Assembly (NCBI GenBank): GCA_036507955.1
Contig: DATCIH010000015.1
Coordinates: forward strand, 1-62,080
Direction of reading: 5' to 3'
Source of the DNA: DATCIH01 sp036507955
Lineage (GTDB): Bacteria; Bacillota; Clostridia; Clostridiales; Clostridiaceae
Length of the DNA: 62,080 bases
Made by a program: the position numbers and the translations under genes. Position 1 is the stretch's first letter. The number at the start of each line of letters is the position of its first letter. The notes under the pieces were generated by a model. The model was given only the letters and a program-made list of their open reading frames with translations. It had not been told where the DNA came from and ran no database searches. This document shows, in pieces, positions 50,790 through 59,711 of this stretch.

Positions 50790-51929
50790 ATGAATTATGC
50801 ATTGACCAAAGAACAAGAATTTGTAAAACAAATGGTTAGAGAGTTTGCTCTGAATGAAGTAAAGCCAATAGCAGCAGAAATTGATCAAACAGAAAGATTC
50901 CCAATGGAAAACGTAGAAAAAATGGCTAGATATAATATGATGGGCATTCCTTTCCCAGTAGAACTCGGGGGAGCAGGTGGAGATAACCTTTCCTACGTAA
51001 TTGCTGTAGAAGAGTTATCAAAGGTTTGTGGTACAACGGGAGTTATTCTTTCAGCTCACACATCACTATGTGCTGGAGTAGTTTATTCCTTTGGAACACC
51101 AGCTCAAAAAGAGAAATATTTAATTCCTCTTGCAAAGGGAGAAAAGCTAGGTGCCTTTGGATTAACAGAGCCAAATGCTGGAACTGATGCTGCAGGTCAA
51201 CAGACCACAGCTCACATAGAGGGAGATCATTATGTAATAAATGGTTCTAAGATATTTATAACTAATGGTGGAGTAGCAGATACATTTATAGTTTTCGCTA
51301 TGACAGATAAAACTAAGGGTACTAGAGGAATTTCTGCTTTCATTGTAGAAAAAGAATTTAAAGGCTTCTCAATAGGAAAGCTAGAAGATAAGTTAGGAAT
51401 TCGTGCTTCGTCAACAGCAGAACTTATTTTTGAAGATTGCATAGTTCCTAAGGAAAATCTAATAGGTCAAGAGGGAAGAGGCTTTGGAATAGCTATGAAA
51501 ACTCTTGATGGTGGTAGAATCGGTATAGCAGCTCAAGCTCTTGGAATAGCTGAGGGTGCTTTTGATGAAGCAATCAAATATATGAGTGATAGAAAGCAGT
51601 TTAACAAGCCACTTAGCGCCTTCCAAGGTTTACAATGGATGGTAGCTGAAATGGAAGTTAAGATAGAGGCAGCTAAACAATTAGTTTATAAAGCAGCATG
51701 GTGTAAAGATCAAGGTCTTTCCTATTCTGTAGAAGCAGCAAGAGCTAAGCTATTTGCATCTGAAGTTGCTATGGAAGTTACAACTAAGGCAGTTCAGATC
51801 TTTGGTGGTTACGGATATACTAAGGATTACCCAGTTGAAAGAATGATGAGAGATGCTAAGATAACTGAAATCTATGAAGGTACTTCACAGGTTCAAAAGA
51901 TGGTTATTGCAGCAAGTGTATTAAAATAG
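50790..51929 (+). CDS. bcd: Butyryl-CoA dehydrogenase
   Basis: An acyl-CoA dehydrogenase of 379 residues that reduces crotonyl-CoA to butyryl-CoA. It has AFGLTEPNAGTDAAGQQTTA and the C-terminal ITEIYEGTSQVQKM with the catalytic glutamate. Together with EtfAB it can form the electron-bifurcating complex that also reduces ferredoxin with NADH. It lies 29 bp after crt and 13 bp before etfB. Confidence 0.95.
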   Translation: MNYALTKEQEFVKQMVREFALNEVKPIAAEIDQTERFPMENVEKMARYNMMGIPFPVELGGAGGDNLSYVIAVEELSKVCGTTGVILSAHTSLCAGVVYSFGTPAQKEKYLIPLAKGEKLGAFGLTEPNAGTDAAGQQTTAHIEGDHYVINGSKIFITNGGVADTFIVFAMTDKTKGTRGISAFIVEKEFKGFSIGKLEDKLGIRASSTAELIFEDCIVPKENLIGQEGRGFGIAMKTLDGGRIGIAAQALGIAEGAFDEAIKYMSDRKQFNKPLSAFQGLQWMVAEMEVKIEAAKQLVYKAAWCKDQGLSYSVEAARAKLFASEVAMEVTTKAVQIFGGYGYTKDYPVERMMRDAKITEIYEGTSQVQKMVIAASVLK

Positions 51930-51942
51930 GAGGGGCAATTAA

Positions 51943-52722
51943 ATGAATATAGTAGTATGCATAAAGCAAGTTCCTGATACAAATGAAGTTAAGATTGATC
52001 CAAAAACTAATACCCTTATAAGAGAAGGAGTTCCGTCTATTATTAATCCTGATGATAAAAGTGCTTTAGAAGAAGCCTTAGTATTAAAGGATAGTATTGG
52101 AGCTCATATTACAGTAATAAGCATGGGACCTCCTCAAGCAGAAAAGGTTCTTAGAGAAGCTCTTTCTATGGGAGCAGATGAAGCTATTCTTATAACTGAT
52201 AGAGCTTTTGCAGGAGCAGACACACTAGCTACCTCAAATGCACTAGCAGGAGCTATAAGAAAGCTTGATTATGATATTATATTTGCTGGTAGACAAGCCA
52301 TTGATGGAGATACAGCTCAGGTTGGTCCAGAAATTGCAGAGCATTTAGATATTCCTCAGGTAACTTATGTAGAAAAAGTTGAGCTTATGGGTAATGAGTT
52401 AAAGGTTAGACGAGCACTAGAAGATGGCTACGAAGTAATAACTGTTAAAACACCAGTGCTTTTAACAGCTATAAAGGAATTAAATGTTCCTAGATATATG
52501 AATATAAAAAATATATATACAGCTTTCCAAAAGGAAGTTAAGATTTGGACGGCCAATGATATAGATGTTGATAAAGCCCTTCTTGGCTTAGCTGGATCAC
52601 CAACTAAGGTTAGAAAGTCTGCGACTAAGGAAGCAAAGGGACTTGGAGAGTTAATTAACAAGCCAGCTAAGGAAGCAGCAGAATATGCAGCACACAAACT
52701 TAAGGAATTACACATTATTTAA
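51943..52722 (+). CDS. etfB: Electron transfer flavoprotein beta subunit
   Basis: A 259-residue subunit with MNIVVCIKQVPDTNEVKIDP at the N-terminus, a nucleotide-binding alpha/beta fold, and FAGRQAIDGDTAQVGPEIAE. It pairs with EtfA from the next gene. In bifurcating Bcd-Etf complexes this subunit binds NADH and the bifurcating FAD. The ATG follows AGGAGG. Confidence 0.93.
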   Translation: MNIVVCIKQVPDTNEVKIDPKTNTLIREGVPSIINPDDKSALEEALVLKDSIGAHITVISMGPPQAEKVLREALSMGADEAILITDRAFAGADTLATSNALAGAIRKLDYDIIFAGRQAIDGDTAQVGPEIAEHLDIPQVTYVEKVELMGNELKVRRALEDGYEVITVKTPVLLTAIKELNVPRYMNIKNIYTAFQKEVKIWTANDIDVDKALLGLAGSPTKVRKSATKEAKGLGELINKPAKEAAEYAAHKLKELHII

Positions 52723-52744
52723 TGAGTATATAGGAGGGAATAAG

Positions 52745-53749
52745 ATGAATATAGCTGATTATAAAGGGGTATGGGTCTTCGCTGAACAAAGGGACGGAAT
52801 ACTTCAGAAAGTATCCTTGGAGCTTCTTGGAAAAGGAAAAGAGATAGCTGAAAAATTAGGTGTTGAGCTTACTGCAATTTTACTTGGCAGTAATGTAGAT
52901 AAATTAGCAGAGGAATTAGTGGCATTTGGAGCTGATAAGGTATTAGTTGCAAATAGTCACCTTTTAAAGCATTTTACAACGGATGCTTACACAAAGGTAA
53001 TAGCTCAGTTGGTAAAGGAAAGAAAGCCTGAAGTTATACTAGTAGGAGCAAGTTATTTAGGAAGAGATCTTGCACCAAGACTTGCTGCAAGACTTGTAAC
53101 AGGGTTAACAGCTGATTGTACTGGACTTGATGTAGATATGACTACAAGAAATCTTCTTCAGACAAGACCTGCTTTTGGTGGTAATATAATGGCAACTATA
53201 GAGTGCCCTGATCACAGACCTCAGATGTCTACAGTTAGACCAGGAGTATTTGAAAAGCTAGCTAGGGACAATCAAGCAAAGGGTACTATTGAAGAAGTTA
53301 AATTTGAACTTGAAGAGTCAGATATAAGAACAAAGGTAGTAGAGGCAGTTAAATCTCTTAAGGATATAATGGATATTAGCGAAGCTAAAATCATCGTGTC
53401 TGGTGGTCGTGGAGTTGGGACTAAAGAAAACTTTGCTTTATTAAAGGAACTAGCTGAGGTTCTAGGCGGTTCTGTTGCAGCTTCAAGAGCTGCAGTTGAA
53501 AATGGCTGGGTTGATAAGGCATTTCAAGTAGGCCAAACTGGTAAAACTGTAAGACCAAATCTATATATTGCCTGTGGAATATCTGGAGCAATTCAGCATT
53601 TAGCAGGAATGCAGGATAGTGATTATATAATAGCTATTAACAAGGATGCTACTGCACCAATAATGGGTGCTGCGGATCTAGGCCTTGCAGGAGATCTTAA
53701 TAGGATAATTCCTGAACTAATAGCGCAAATTAAAGCTATTAAGGCGTAA
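52745..53749 (+). CDS. etfA: Electron transfer flavoprotein alpha subunit
   Basis: A 334-residue subunit. The C-terminal FAD domain has VSGGRGVGTKENFALLKELA, GQTGKTVRPNLYIACGISGA and AINKDATAPIMGAADLG. The true start is ATG 52745, with TAGGAGG upstream and MNIADYKGVWVFAEQ as first residues; the longer frame from 52685 overlaps etfB. It completes the Bcd-Etf complex. A tandem 16-bp repeat lies just after its stop. Confidence 0.93.
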   Translation: MNIADYKGVWVFAEQRDGILQKVSLELLGKGKEIAEKLGVELTAILLGSNVDKLAEELVAFGADKVLVANSHLLKHFTTDAYTKVIAQLVKERKPEVILVGASYLGRDLAPRLAARLVTGLTADCTGLDVDMTTRNLLQTRPAFGGNIMATIECPDHRPQMSTVRPGVFEKLARDNQAKGTIEEVKFELEESDIRTKVVEAVKSLKDIMDISEAKIIVSGGRGVGTKENFALLKELAEVLGGSVAASRAAVENGWVDKAFQVGQTGKTVRPNLYIACGISGAIQHLAGMQDSDYIIAINKDATAPIMGAADLGLAGDLNRIIPELIAQIKAIKA

Positions 53750-53757
53750 TAAATTAC

Positions 53758-53789
53758 GAGCATAATTTATTATGAGCATAATTTATTAA
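53758..53789. repeat. Tandem 16-bp repeat after etfA
   Basis: GAGCATAATTTATTAT is repeated twice head to tail, the second copy ending in A instead of T. It lies in the 70-bp gap between etfA and hbd. It may be a harmless duplication, or affect message processing in the operon. Confidence 0.6.
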
Positions 53790-53819
53790 CATGAAAATAA
53801 AATATAGGAGGTATAGTGA

Positions 53820-54668
53820 ATGGAAAAGATATATGTAATTGGTGCTGGTACCATGGGATCAGGTATTGCCCAGGCTTTTGCTGTAAAAGGTTATGAGGTT
53901 ATAATAAGAGATATCAAGGACGAATTTGTAGATAGAGGACTTGCTGGAATCAAAAAGAATCTTTCAAGATTAGTTGAAAAAGGTAAGCTTACAAATGAGG
54001 TTATGGAGGATATATTATCTAAAATAACAGGGACTACTGATTTATCCTTAGCTGCAGATTGTGATTTAGTTATCGAAGCAGCTCTTGAGGTTATGGAAAT
54101 TAAAAAGCAGATATTTAAAGAGTTAGATGAGATATGTAAACCTGAGACTATATTTAGCTCAAACACATCATCTTTATCAATAACTGAAGTTGCTTCAGCA
54201 ACTAATAGGCCTGATAAAGTTATCGGAATGCATTTCTTTAATCCAGCTCCAGTAATGAAGCTAGTTGAAGTAATAAAGGGTATTGCTACTTCCGAAGAAT
54301 CCTGTCAGAAGGTTAAGGAATTATCCTTAGCTATAGGTAAGGAGCCAGTTGAAGTTGCTGAAGCACCAGGCTTTGTTGTTAACAGAATACTTATTCCAAT
54401 GATAAATGAAGCAATTCAAGTACTTGCAGAAGGAACTGCCTCCGCAGCCGACATAGATAAAGCTATGATGCTAGGAGCTAATCACCCAATGGGACCACTT
54501 TCCTTATCTGATTTTATCGGTAATGACATAGTTCTTGCTATAATGGAAGTATTATTAAAGGAAACTGGAGATCCTAAATACAGGCCTAGCGCATTACTTA
54601 AAAAGTATGTTAGAGCTGGATATCTTGGAAGAAAGAGTAAAAGAGGCTTCTTCGATTACAGAAAATAA
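53820..54668 (+). CDS. hbd: 3-hydroxybutyryl-CoA dehydrogenase
   Basis: It reduces acetoacetyl-CoA to 3-hydroxybutyryl-CoA with NAD(P)H. The 282 residues start with the dinucleotide loop IGAGTMGSGIAQAFA, hold the catalytic histidine in GMHFFNPAPVMKLVE, and end with KSKRGFFDY. It is the last gene of the operon. No thiolase is in the cluster, as in C. acetobutylicum. The ATG has TAGGAGG upstream. Confidence 0.95.
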   Translation: MEKIYVIGAGTMGSGIAQAFAVKGYEVIIRDIKDEFVDRGLAGIKKNLSRLVEKGKLTNEVMEDILSKITGTTDLSLAADCDLVIEAALEVMEIKKQIFKELDEICKPETIFSSNTSSLSITEVASATNRPDKVIGMHFFNPAPVMKLVEVIKGIATSEESCQKVKELSLAIGKEPVEVAEAPGFVVNRILIPMINEAIQVLAEGTASAADIDKAMMLGANHPMGPLSLSDFIGNDIVLAIMEVLLKETGDPKYRPSALLKKYVRAGYLGRKSKRGFFDYRK

Positions 54669-54683
54669 TATTAGAAGTAATTA

Positions 54684-54720
54684 AAAAGTCGGTGCATTCG
54701 TTGCACCGGCTTTTGTTTTT
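54684..54720. terminator. Bidirectional terminator after hbd
   Basis: AAAAGTCGGTGCA and TGCACCGGCTTTT form a 13-bp stem (one G-T pair) around TTCGT. A T-run follows on the plus strand and AAAAA precedes the stem, so it works both ways. It separates hbd (+) from the convergent alpha/beta hydrolase (-). Confidence 0.9.
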
Positions 54721-54721
54721 A

Positions 54722-55534
54722 TTATTCTTCAATAAATTGTGTCAATTCCTTGTTAAATTTGTCACGTTGGTCATAGAACGTGGCATGACCGCTGTATTTA
54801 AATGGTATAAGTTTTGAATTTTTAATACCTTGGTTTTGTACTTCCCCTAGTTGAAATGGCACAACTTTGTCATGTATGCCATGAATAATTAAAGTAGGAA
54901 CATTTATTTTTCCAAGATCAGAAAACAGTACTTCATTTATCCAAGTATTTGCAATAGCCGCAGTTGACCATCCTGCTGCCTGTAATCCCAATTGAAAGAA
55001 CCAATCAGAGAATGGCTGGGTTATATGCTGAAAGAAAAATATATCACCGAAATCGCGGAGCATTTTAGGACGATCAGTATATGTTCCCTGGATTATATCA
55101 TCTACAACTTTTTTTGGCGCTCCATAAGGAAAATTGGGCCGCTGGATAAGACTAGGTGCTGCTGCGGCAAAAAGAGCAAGTTTTGACACTCCATATTCTT
55201 TATGTCTAGCCATGTACCTAATAGCAATAGATCCTCCTGTAGAATGTCCTGCAAGTGTAAAATCCTTTAAATTAAGTGCATCTACTACGCCTCGAACATC
55301 ATCTGATAATCGATCGTAGTCATAGCCAGTGTAAGGCTTATCTGATTCACCAAATCCTCTCTGGTCTATACCAATACATCTATATCCCATTTTTGGTAGT
55401 TGATCAAACTGATATTCAAACAACTTATGGCTTCCAGGCCAACCATGTAGAAATACGATTGTCTTTTTTCCCTCTGGATTAATATCCTCTACATAAATTT
55501 TTACATTTGGTTCTACTCTAACATAGTATCCCAA
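54722..55534 (-). CDS. Alpha/beta hydrolase
   Basis: A 270-residue hydrolase. The oxyanion loop FLHGWPGSHKLFEY is followed by the nucleophile elbow AGHSTGGSIAIRYMA (catalytic Ser) and IIHGIHDKVVPFQL (acid), with the histidine in YSGHATFYD. The sequence resembles the non-haem haloperoxidase/esterase group. An ATG at 55564 is in frame, but the TTG at 55534 has GGAGG 7-8 nt upstream and is preferred. It lies 77 bp behind the aldolase-like gene and may share its transcript. The substrate is unknown. Confidence 0.82.
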   Translation of the reverse strand: MGYYVRVEPNVKIYVEDINPEGKKTIVFLHGWPGSHKLFEYQFDQLPKMGYRCIGIDQRGFGESDKPYTGYDYDRLSDDVRGVVDALNLKDFTLAGHSTGGSIAIRYMARHKEYGVSKLALFAAAAPSLIQRPNFPYGAPKKVVDDIIQGTYTDRPKMLRDFGDIFFFQHITQPFSDWFFQLGLQAAGWSTAAIANTWINEVLFSDLGKINVPTLIIHGIHDKVVPFQLGEVQNQGIKNSKLIPFKYSGHATFYDQRDKFNKELTQFIEE

Positions 55535-55611
55535 GTAAAAACCTCCATTATTAAATTTCTTCATTGATATGGTATTCTCTTGGAGATGAAATGGTGAATT
55601 ACTTTTATTAT

Positions 55612-56292
55612 TTATAGCTCTATAATTGATACACCTTTACCGAATACAGCTTCCCAATCCTCAGCAAAATCCTTCACAGCCTTATTTATGGCAGGCATTT
55701 TAAAAGCATCATGTAGCAGGGCAGGTTGAACTGTTGCAGTATGAGCACCACATTCAAAGGCAGTATTTACTTGGCCCATATTTTTAAAGCTTGCTGCAAG
55801 TATCTTTGTTGAATAATTATATTTCTCTATCATATTTGCAAAAGTAGAAATAACTTCTACGGGGTTAATATCCATATTTTCCATACGGTTAAAATAGGGC
55901 GCAATAAAGTCTGCACCTGCCTCCATAGCTAGAAGCCCCTGTACTTTTGTATATATTGCAGTAGCAGTAACATTAATGCCTTTTGCCTTTAAGGCACGAA
56001 TTGCTTTTAAGCCTACCTCAGTTACAGGTACTTTAATAAATACCTTATCATCGACATTCTTGAGAATAGCAGCAGCCTCCGCCATAATACCCTCATAGTC
56101 CTTTGCAATTACTTGAATATGGAGGGACTTATCCATGCCAATAATTCTGCGAATTTCTTTGAAATGGTTAAAAAATTCAATTTTTCCTAACTGCTTAATA
56201 ATGCTAGGGTTGCTGGTAACTCCAGTAATTGGAAAGAACTCACTATAGTGTTTAATATCCTCTATATTAGCTGTGTCAAATAAATACTCCAT
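55612..56292 (-). CDS. fsa: Fructose-6-phosphate aldolase/transaldolase-like protein
   Basis: A 226-residue class I aldolase of the TalC/FSA type. The N-terminus is MEYLFDTANIEDIKHYSEFF, then ITGVTSNPSIIKQLGK, and the Schiff-base lysine is K87 in VFIKVPVTEVG. The family cleaves fructose-6-phosphate to dihydroxyacetone and glyceraldehyde-3-phosphate, or acts as a short transaldolase. It lies 21 bp after the PflD-like gene. The same pairing is seen in E. coli (pflD-fsaB, ybiW-fsaA), so a common pathway is likely, though unknown. Confidence 0.87.
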   Translation of the reverse strand: MEYLFDTANIEDIKHYSEFFPITGVTSNPSIIKQLGKIEFFNHFKEIRRIIGMDKSLHIQVIAKDYEGIMAEAAAILKNVDDKVFIKVPVTEVGLKAIRALKAKGINVTATAIYTKVQGLLAMEAGADFIAPYFNRMENMDINPVEVISTFANMIEKYNYSTKILAASFKNMGQVNTAFECGAHTATVQPALLHDAFKMPAINKAVKDFAEDWEAVFGKGVSIIEL

Positions 56293-56313
56293 TTTATCAT
56301 TCTCCTTATCATT

Positions 56314-58722
56314 TTATAATATCTGTTCAGTACGCAGAATTATGTCATCTTGAGTTTGCTTTGACAATAGGTTGAAGAAGGCACTATAGCCCGCCACTCG
56401 AACAATCAAATCTCCATGATCTTCTGGATGCATTTGTGCATCTAATAAAACTTCTCTTGATACAACATTATATTGAACATGGAAACCATGCAAGCGGTTA
56501 AAGAAGGTTCGCAGTAGCATAATAAGCTTCATTCTATCTTCCTCTTTTGAAAGCATTTGTGGATTAACCTTTTGGTTTAATAGGACCCCACCTGTAATCT
56601 TATCAGTAGGTAATTTGGAAATAGATTTAAACACAGAGGTAGGACCATTTTTATCCATTCCATGACTAGGGGAACAGCCCTCAGCTAGTGGAGAATAAGC
56701 CTTACGTCCATCTGGCGTGGCTGGTGTCGATGCCCCTTGGGGTACATTTGCAGAAATCGAAGATGTTCCAGCGTAATATACACCGCCGATTGGGCCACGA
56801 CCATACCTAGTGTTGTGGTATTTACTAAGCTCATCAATATATATTTGGTAAGCATCCTTTAAAAGTAAGTCAATATAATCTTCATCATTTCCAAATTTCG
56901 GTGCATTATTGATTAATGCAGCTTGAATGCGCCTGCCGTCTTCACTATCAAAGTTATTGGTTAAAGCCTCCCATAATTGTGCTGGGGTAAAGAGTTTATC
57001 TTCAAATACACATTTTTTAATTGCAGCAAGAGAGTCTCCAAGGTTTGCAATACCAACCTGTAGCCCGCTGACGAAGTCGTAAACTGCGCCTCCCTCTTTT
57101 AGAGTTAAGCCACGGTCAATGCAATTATCAACCAATGCTGAACAGAATATATCTGCAGCATCCTGTTCTAGTACCATATCTGCACAGCTATCAATAATAA
57201 TGCTATGTCGCGTAAACTCACGGATAATTTTATCCCAAGCTGCCATCACTTGGTCAAAGCTTTTCATATATTTAAAGTGACCTACTCCCTGGCATAGTTT
57301 AATTCCACTGTCCAGATCCACACCATCATTTAAGGCAATCATAAAGCTCTTAACGAAGTTCAAAAAACTCATACCAGTGCAACGATAGCCCCATTTGCCA
57401 GGAATAGCAACCTCAACACAACCTATTGCACTATAATTGTAGGCATCATCTTCCTTAATACCTTTTTCAATAAAACTTGGAATTATAATTTCGTCGTTGT
57501 TAAAAGAAGGCATTCCCGTACCTAAGCGGACAACTTCTATACATTCCTTCATAAAGGCATCATCTAGGCCACGGTGATATCGAACAGTTAAATTTGGTTG
57601 AGGCAACTTAGTTTGTGCCACGCTTCTTAATATTAAGTAAGATAGGGGGTTAACCGCATCCTTTTTATCCTTTGTTTGTCCGGCAACTGTAACATTCTGA
57701 TAAAGTGGACTACCAGCACTAAAACGTGTATGACTCCAAGAACGAATTTTATTTATGGTATAGGTTTTTAGCCATAGGTTGGTTAGTAGCTCACAAGCGG
57801 AATCTCTAGTAACATTTTTAGCAACAACATCCCTCTCATAAAAGGGGTATAGATATTGGTCCATTCGTCCATAAGAGATGGAGTGCCCGTTAGACTCGAT
57901 TTGTAAACATAAATGCACAATCCACAGGGACTGTATAGCTTCTTGCAAACTATCAGCTGGCCCATATGGAACCTTGCTTAAAATACGGCTCATTTCTACT
58001 AGCTCAGCCTTACGTTTGGTATTAGACTCAGCAAGTGACTTTTTTAAAGCGAGATCAGAATAACGCTTAGCGAAGGCAACTACAGCATCTAAAACAATAA
58101 TAATACTATTATAAAAATAATACTTTTTTAGATTTTTGTATTCGGTTAAATCTAAAGTCGTAAGTTTTTTCTCCGTACGTTTCTTATAATCTGCTAAACC
58201 ATAATTTAATACTTTTTCATAATTCACAGCTAAGTGAGCATCCCCAGAGGTAATATTACCCTCTGCTTTTATAATGCCTAGATCATAAAACACTTTACTC
58301 ACCTCTGGCATAGCTGCTAGGCCACGATCTTTTAGGGTGTTGTGCTCCCAATAAGGGGCAATATTTCTTAGCTCCTTCTTGTTTGCCTCAGTGATATAGA
58401 AACGATCCCCATCACGCTTATCAAATTGGTCAAGCTCCTCTATAACCCAATCCATAGCATATTCAGGGAAAATAGGGGCAGAACGATTAGATGAAGCTTG
58501 GTTACCAGCAATTAATGTCTGTGGTTCAATATATATGCTCATGCGTTTAAGCACATTCTCAAGCATTAAAGCTCTTCTCAACACCATCGGTTTGTCAGCA
58601 TGCAACTTGTAACTCTCAGTTGCAAACTTAGCACGCTCTACACAAACCATAGGCTTTGCATTTAATAAATCTTCACGAAAGTCCTGCATCCTTGTAGTTA
58701 GTTCCCCAAAGTAATTAATCAT
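56314..58722 (-). CDS. pflD: PflD-type glycyl-radical enzyme
   Basis: An 802-residue glycyl-radical enzyme. The radical site is RVAGYSAFF near the C-terminus (G778), and the active-site cysteine lies in SAIGCVEVAIPGKWG (C435, E437). The GCVE form and overall sequence place it with PflD/YbiW, a group close to glycerol and hydroxyproline dehydratases and not with true pyruvate formate-lyase. No radical-SAM activase gene is next to it, which is unusual. It is preceded by a DeoR regulator and followed by an FSA-like aldolase. The reaction is not established. The ATG has AAGGAG upstream. Confidence 0.87.
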   Translation of the reverse strand: MINYFGELTTRMQDFREDLLNAKPMVCVERAKFATESYKLHADKPMVLRRALMLENVLKRMSIYIEPQTLIAGNQASSNRSAPIFPEYAMDWVIEELDQFDKRDGDRFYITEANKKELRNIAPYWEHNTLKDRGLAAMPEVSKVFYDLGIIKAEGNITSGDAHLAVNYEKVLNYGLADYKKRTEKKLTTLDLTEYKNLKKYYFYNSIIIVLDAVVAFAKRYSDLALKKSLAESNTKRKAELVEMSRILSKVPYGPADSLQEAIQSLWIVHLCLQIESNGHSISYGRMDQYLYPFYERDVVAKNVTRDSACELLTNLWLKTYTINKIRSWSHTRFSAGSPLYQNVTVAGQTKDKKDAVNPLSYLILRSVAQTKLPQPNLTVRYHRGLDDAFMKECIEVVRLGTGMPSFNNDEIIIPSFIEKGIKEDDAYNYSAIGCVEVAIPGKWGYRCTGMSFLNFVKSFMIALNDGVDLDSGIKLCQGVGHFKYMKSFDQVMAAWDKIIREFTRHSIIIDSCADMVLEQDAADIFCSALVDNCIDRGLTLKEGGAVYDFVSGLQVGIANLGDSLAAIKKCVFEDKLFTPAQLWEALTNNFDSEDGRRIQAALINNAPKFGNDEDYIDLLLKDAYQIYIDELSKYHNTRYGRGPIGGVYYAGTSSISANVPQGASTPATPDGRKAYSPLAEGCSPSHGMDKNGPTSVFKSISKLPTDKITGGVLLNQKVNPQMLSKEEDRMKLIMLLRTFFNRLHGFHVQYNVVSREVLLDAQMHPEDHGDLIVRVAGYSAFFNLLSKQTQDDIILRTEQIL

Positions 58723-58750
58723 TTTTTCTCCTTATAATTAATCAGTAATT

Positions 58751-59506
58751 TTAGTCCATAAAGACTATTTGTACATTTACATTATTTCTAATTAATAAGT
58801 CTTTAGCTTCTTCAGGTATTTTGTTATCCGTAACCAGCGTGGAAATTTCATTCGCTTTAAATTGAGCTACTACCCCTTGTTGAGAGAACTTACTAGATTC
58901 AGTTAATACAATAACTTTCTTTGCATTTTCAGCCATTGCTCTTACAGTTTCGCATCTCATATGGTTTTTGCCTGTAAAGCCTGCTTTTTCAGTAAAACCA
59001 TCTGTACCAACAAATAGTTTATCTACATAAAAGCTTTCTACACATTTACGGGTAATGGGGCCAACAACAACTTGGCTTTCCATTTGGTAATCCCCCCCCA
59101 GTAAAACTACCTTAACCTGAGGACACTCCCTAATGTAGGAGGCTATAAATGCAGAATTTGTAATTATGGTAACATCACGCTTATTAGTCGCAAGTTCCTG
59201 GGCAAGCAGGGCGCAACAGGAGCCAGATTCAATCATAACTGTTTCACCATTTTCAACTAGTTTTGCAGCTAAGACTGCAATTTTGTGTTTGACTTCATTA
59301 TTAAAGTCTAAACGTTTGCTTATATCATCGCTGCTAACTATTGCAGCAAACCCATGCTCACGCTTTAAAAGCCCCTTTTTTTCAAGTTGTTCCAAGTCTT
59401 TACGTATTGTAACTTGTGAGACTTCTAGCTTTTGCGATAACAAAGCAACTTCAATACGGCCACTTGCATTTACTAGCTCTAGTAATCTTGAATGTCTATT
59501 AATCAC
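58751..59506 (-). CDS. DeoR-family transcriptional regulator
   Basis: A 251-residue repressor. The N-terminal DeoR helix-turn-helix is RIEVALLSQKLEVSQVTIRK, then DLEQLEKKGLLKREHGFA. The C-terminal sugar-phosphate-binding domain has GETVMIESGSCCALLAQELA and VVGPITRKCVESFYVDKLFV, with GTDGFTEKAGFTG. It lies first in the minus-strand run with pflD and fsa, and its upstream region has three TTTCATTC boxes, so autoregulation is likely. The inducer is probably a sugar phosphate. Confidence 0.88.
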   Translation of the reverse strand: MINRHSRLLELVNASGRIEVALLSQKLEVSQVTIRKDLEQLEKKGLLKREHGFAAIVSSDDISKRLDFNNEVKHKIAVLAAKLVENGETVMIESGSCCALLAQELATNKRDVTIITNSAFIASYIRECPQVKVVLLGGDYQMESQVVVGPITRKCVESFYVDKLFVGTDGFTEKAGFTGKNHMRCETVRAMAENAKKVIVLTESSKFSQQGVVAQFKANEISTLVTDNKIPEEAKDLLIRNNVNVQIVFMD

Positions 59507-59580
59507 AGAAAATCTTCCTTTCTTTTTAAAAATTATATAAAAATATTACAAGGTATAGGGAAAAGAAGAAAAATAGTTTC

Positions 59581-59655
59581 GAATGAAATAAAATGACTTT
59601 CATTCATAATTAATTATAACAAATATAGGTTGTAAGTCAATAAAGAGTTTCATTC
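59581..59655. promoter_or_regulatory. Repeated TTTCATTC boxes upstream of deoR-type gene
   Basis: Three related boxes: GAATGAAA at 59581-59588 (minus orientation), TTTCATTC at 59598-59605, and TTTCATTC at 59648-59655. With flanks they share TTTCATTCRWAAY. The first two form an inverted pair 17 bp apart. Their place 75-150 bp ahead of the DeoR start suggests regulator binding. Confidence 0.55.
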
Positions 59656-59659
59656 GTAA

Positions 59660-59691
59660 CAAAAAAATACTCCCTATAAAATAAGGAGTAT
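59660..59691 (-). terminator. Terminator of the ara operon
   Basis: On the minus strand ATACTCC pairs with GGAGTAT and is followed by a run of seven T. It lies 21 bp after the araA stop codon and upstream of the deoR-type gene. Confidence 0.75.
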
Positions 59692-59711
59692 AAATTTAGG
59701 CTAATTATTTT

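Noticed and set aside
52990..53030. TAGCTCAGTTGGTAAAG looks like a tRNA D-arm
   Set aside because: It lies inside etfA in the coding frame (VIAQLVK), and no anticodon arm, T-arm or acceptor pairing is found around it.
58250..58259. A fourth copy of GTAATATTAC
   Set aside because: It falls in the pflD coding sequence as the codons for GNIT and has no matching flanks, so it is probably chance.
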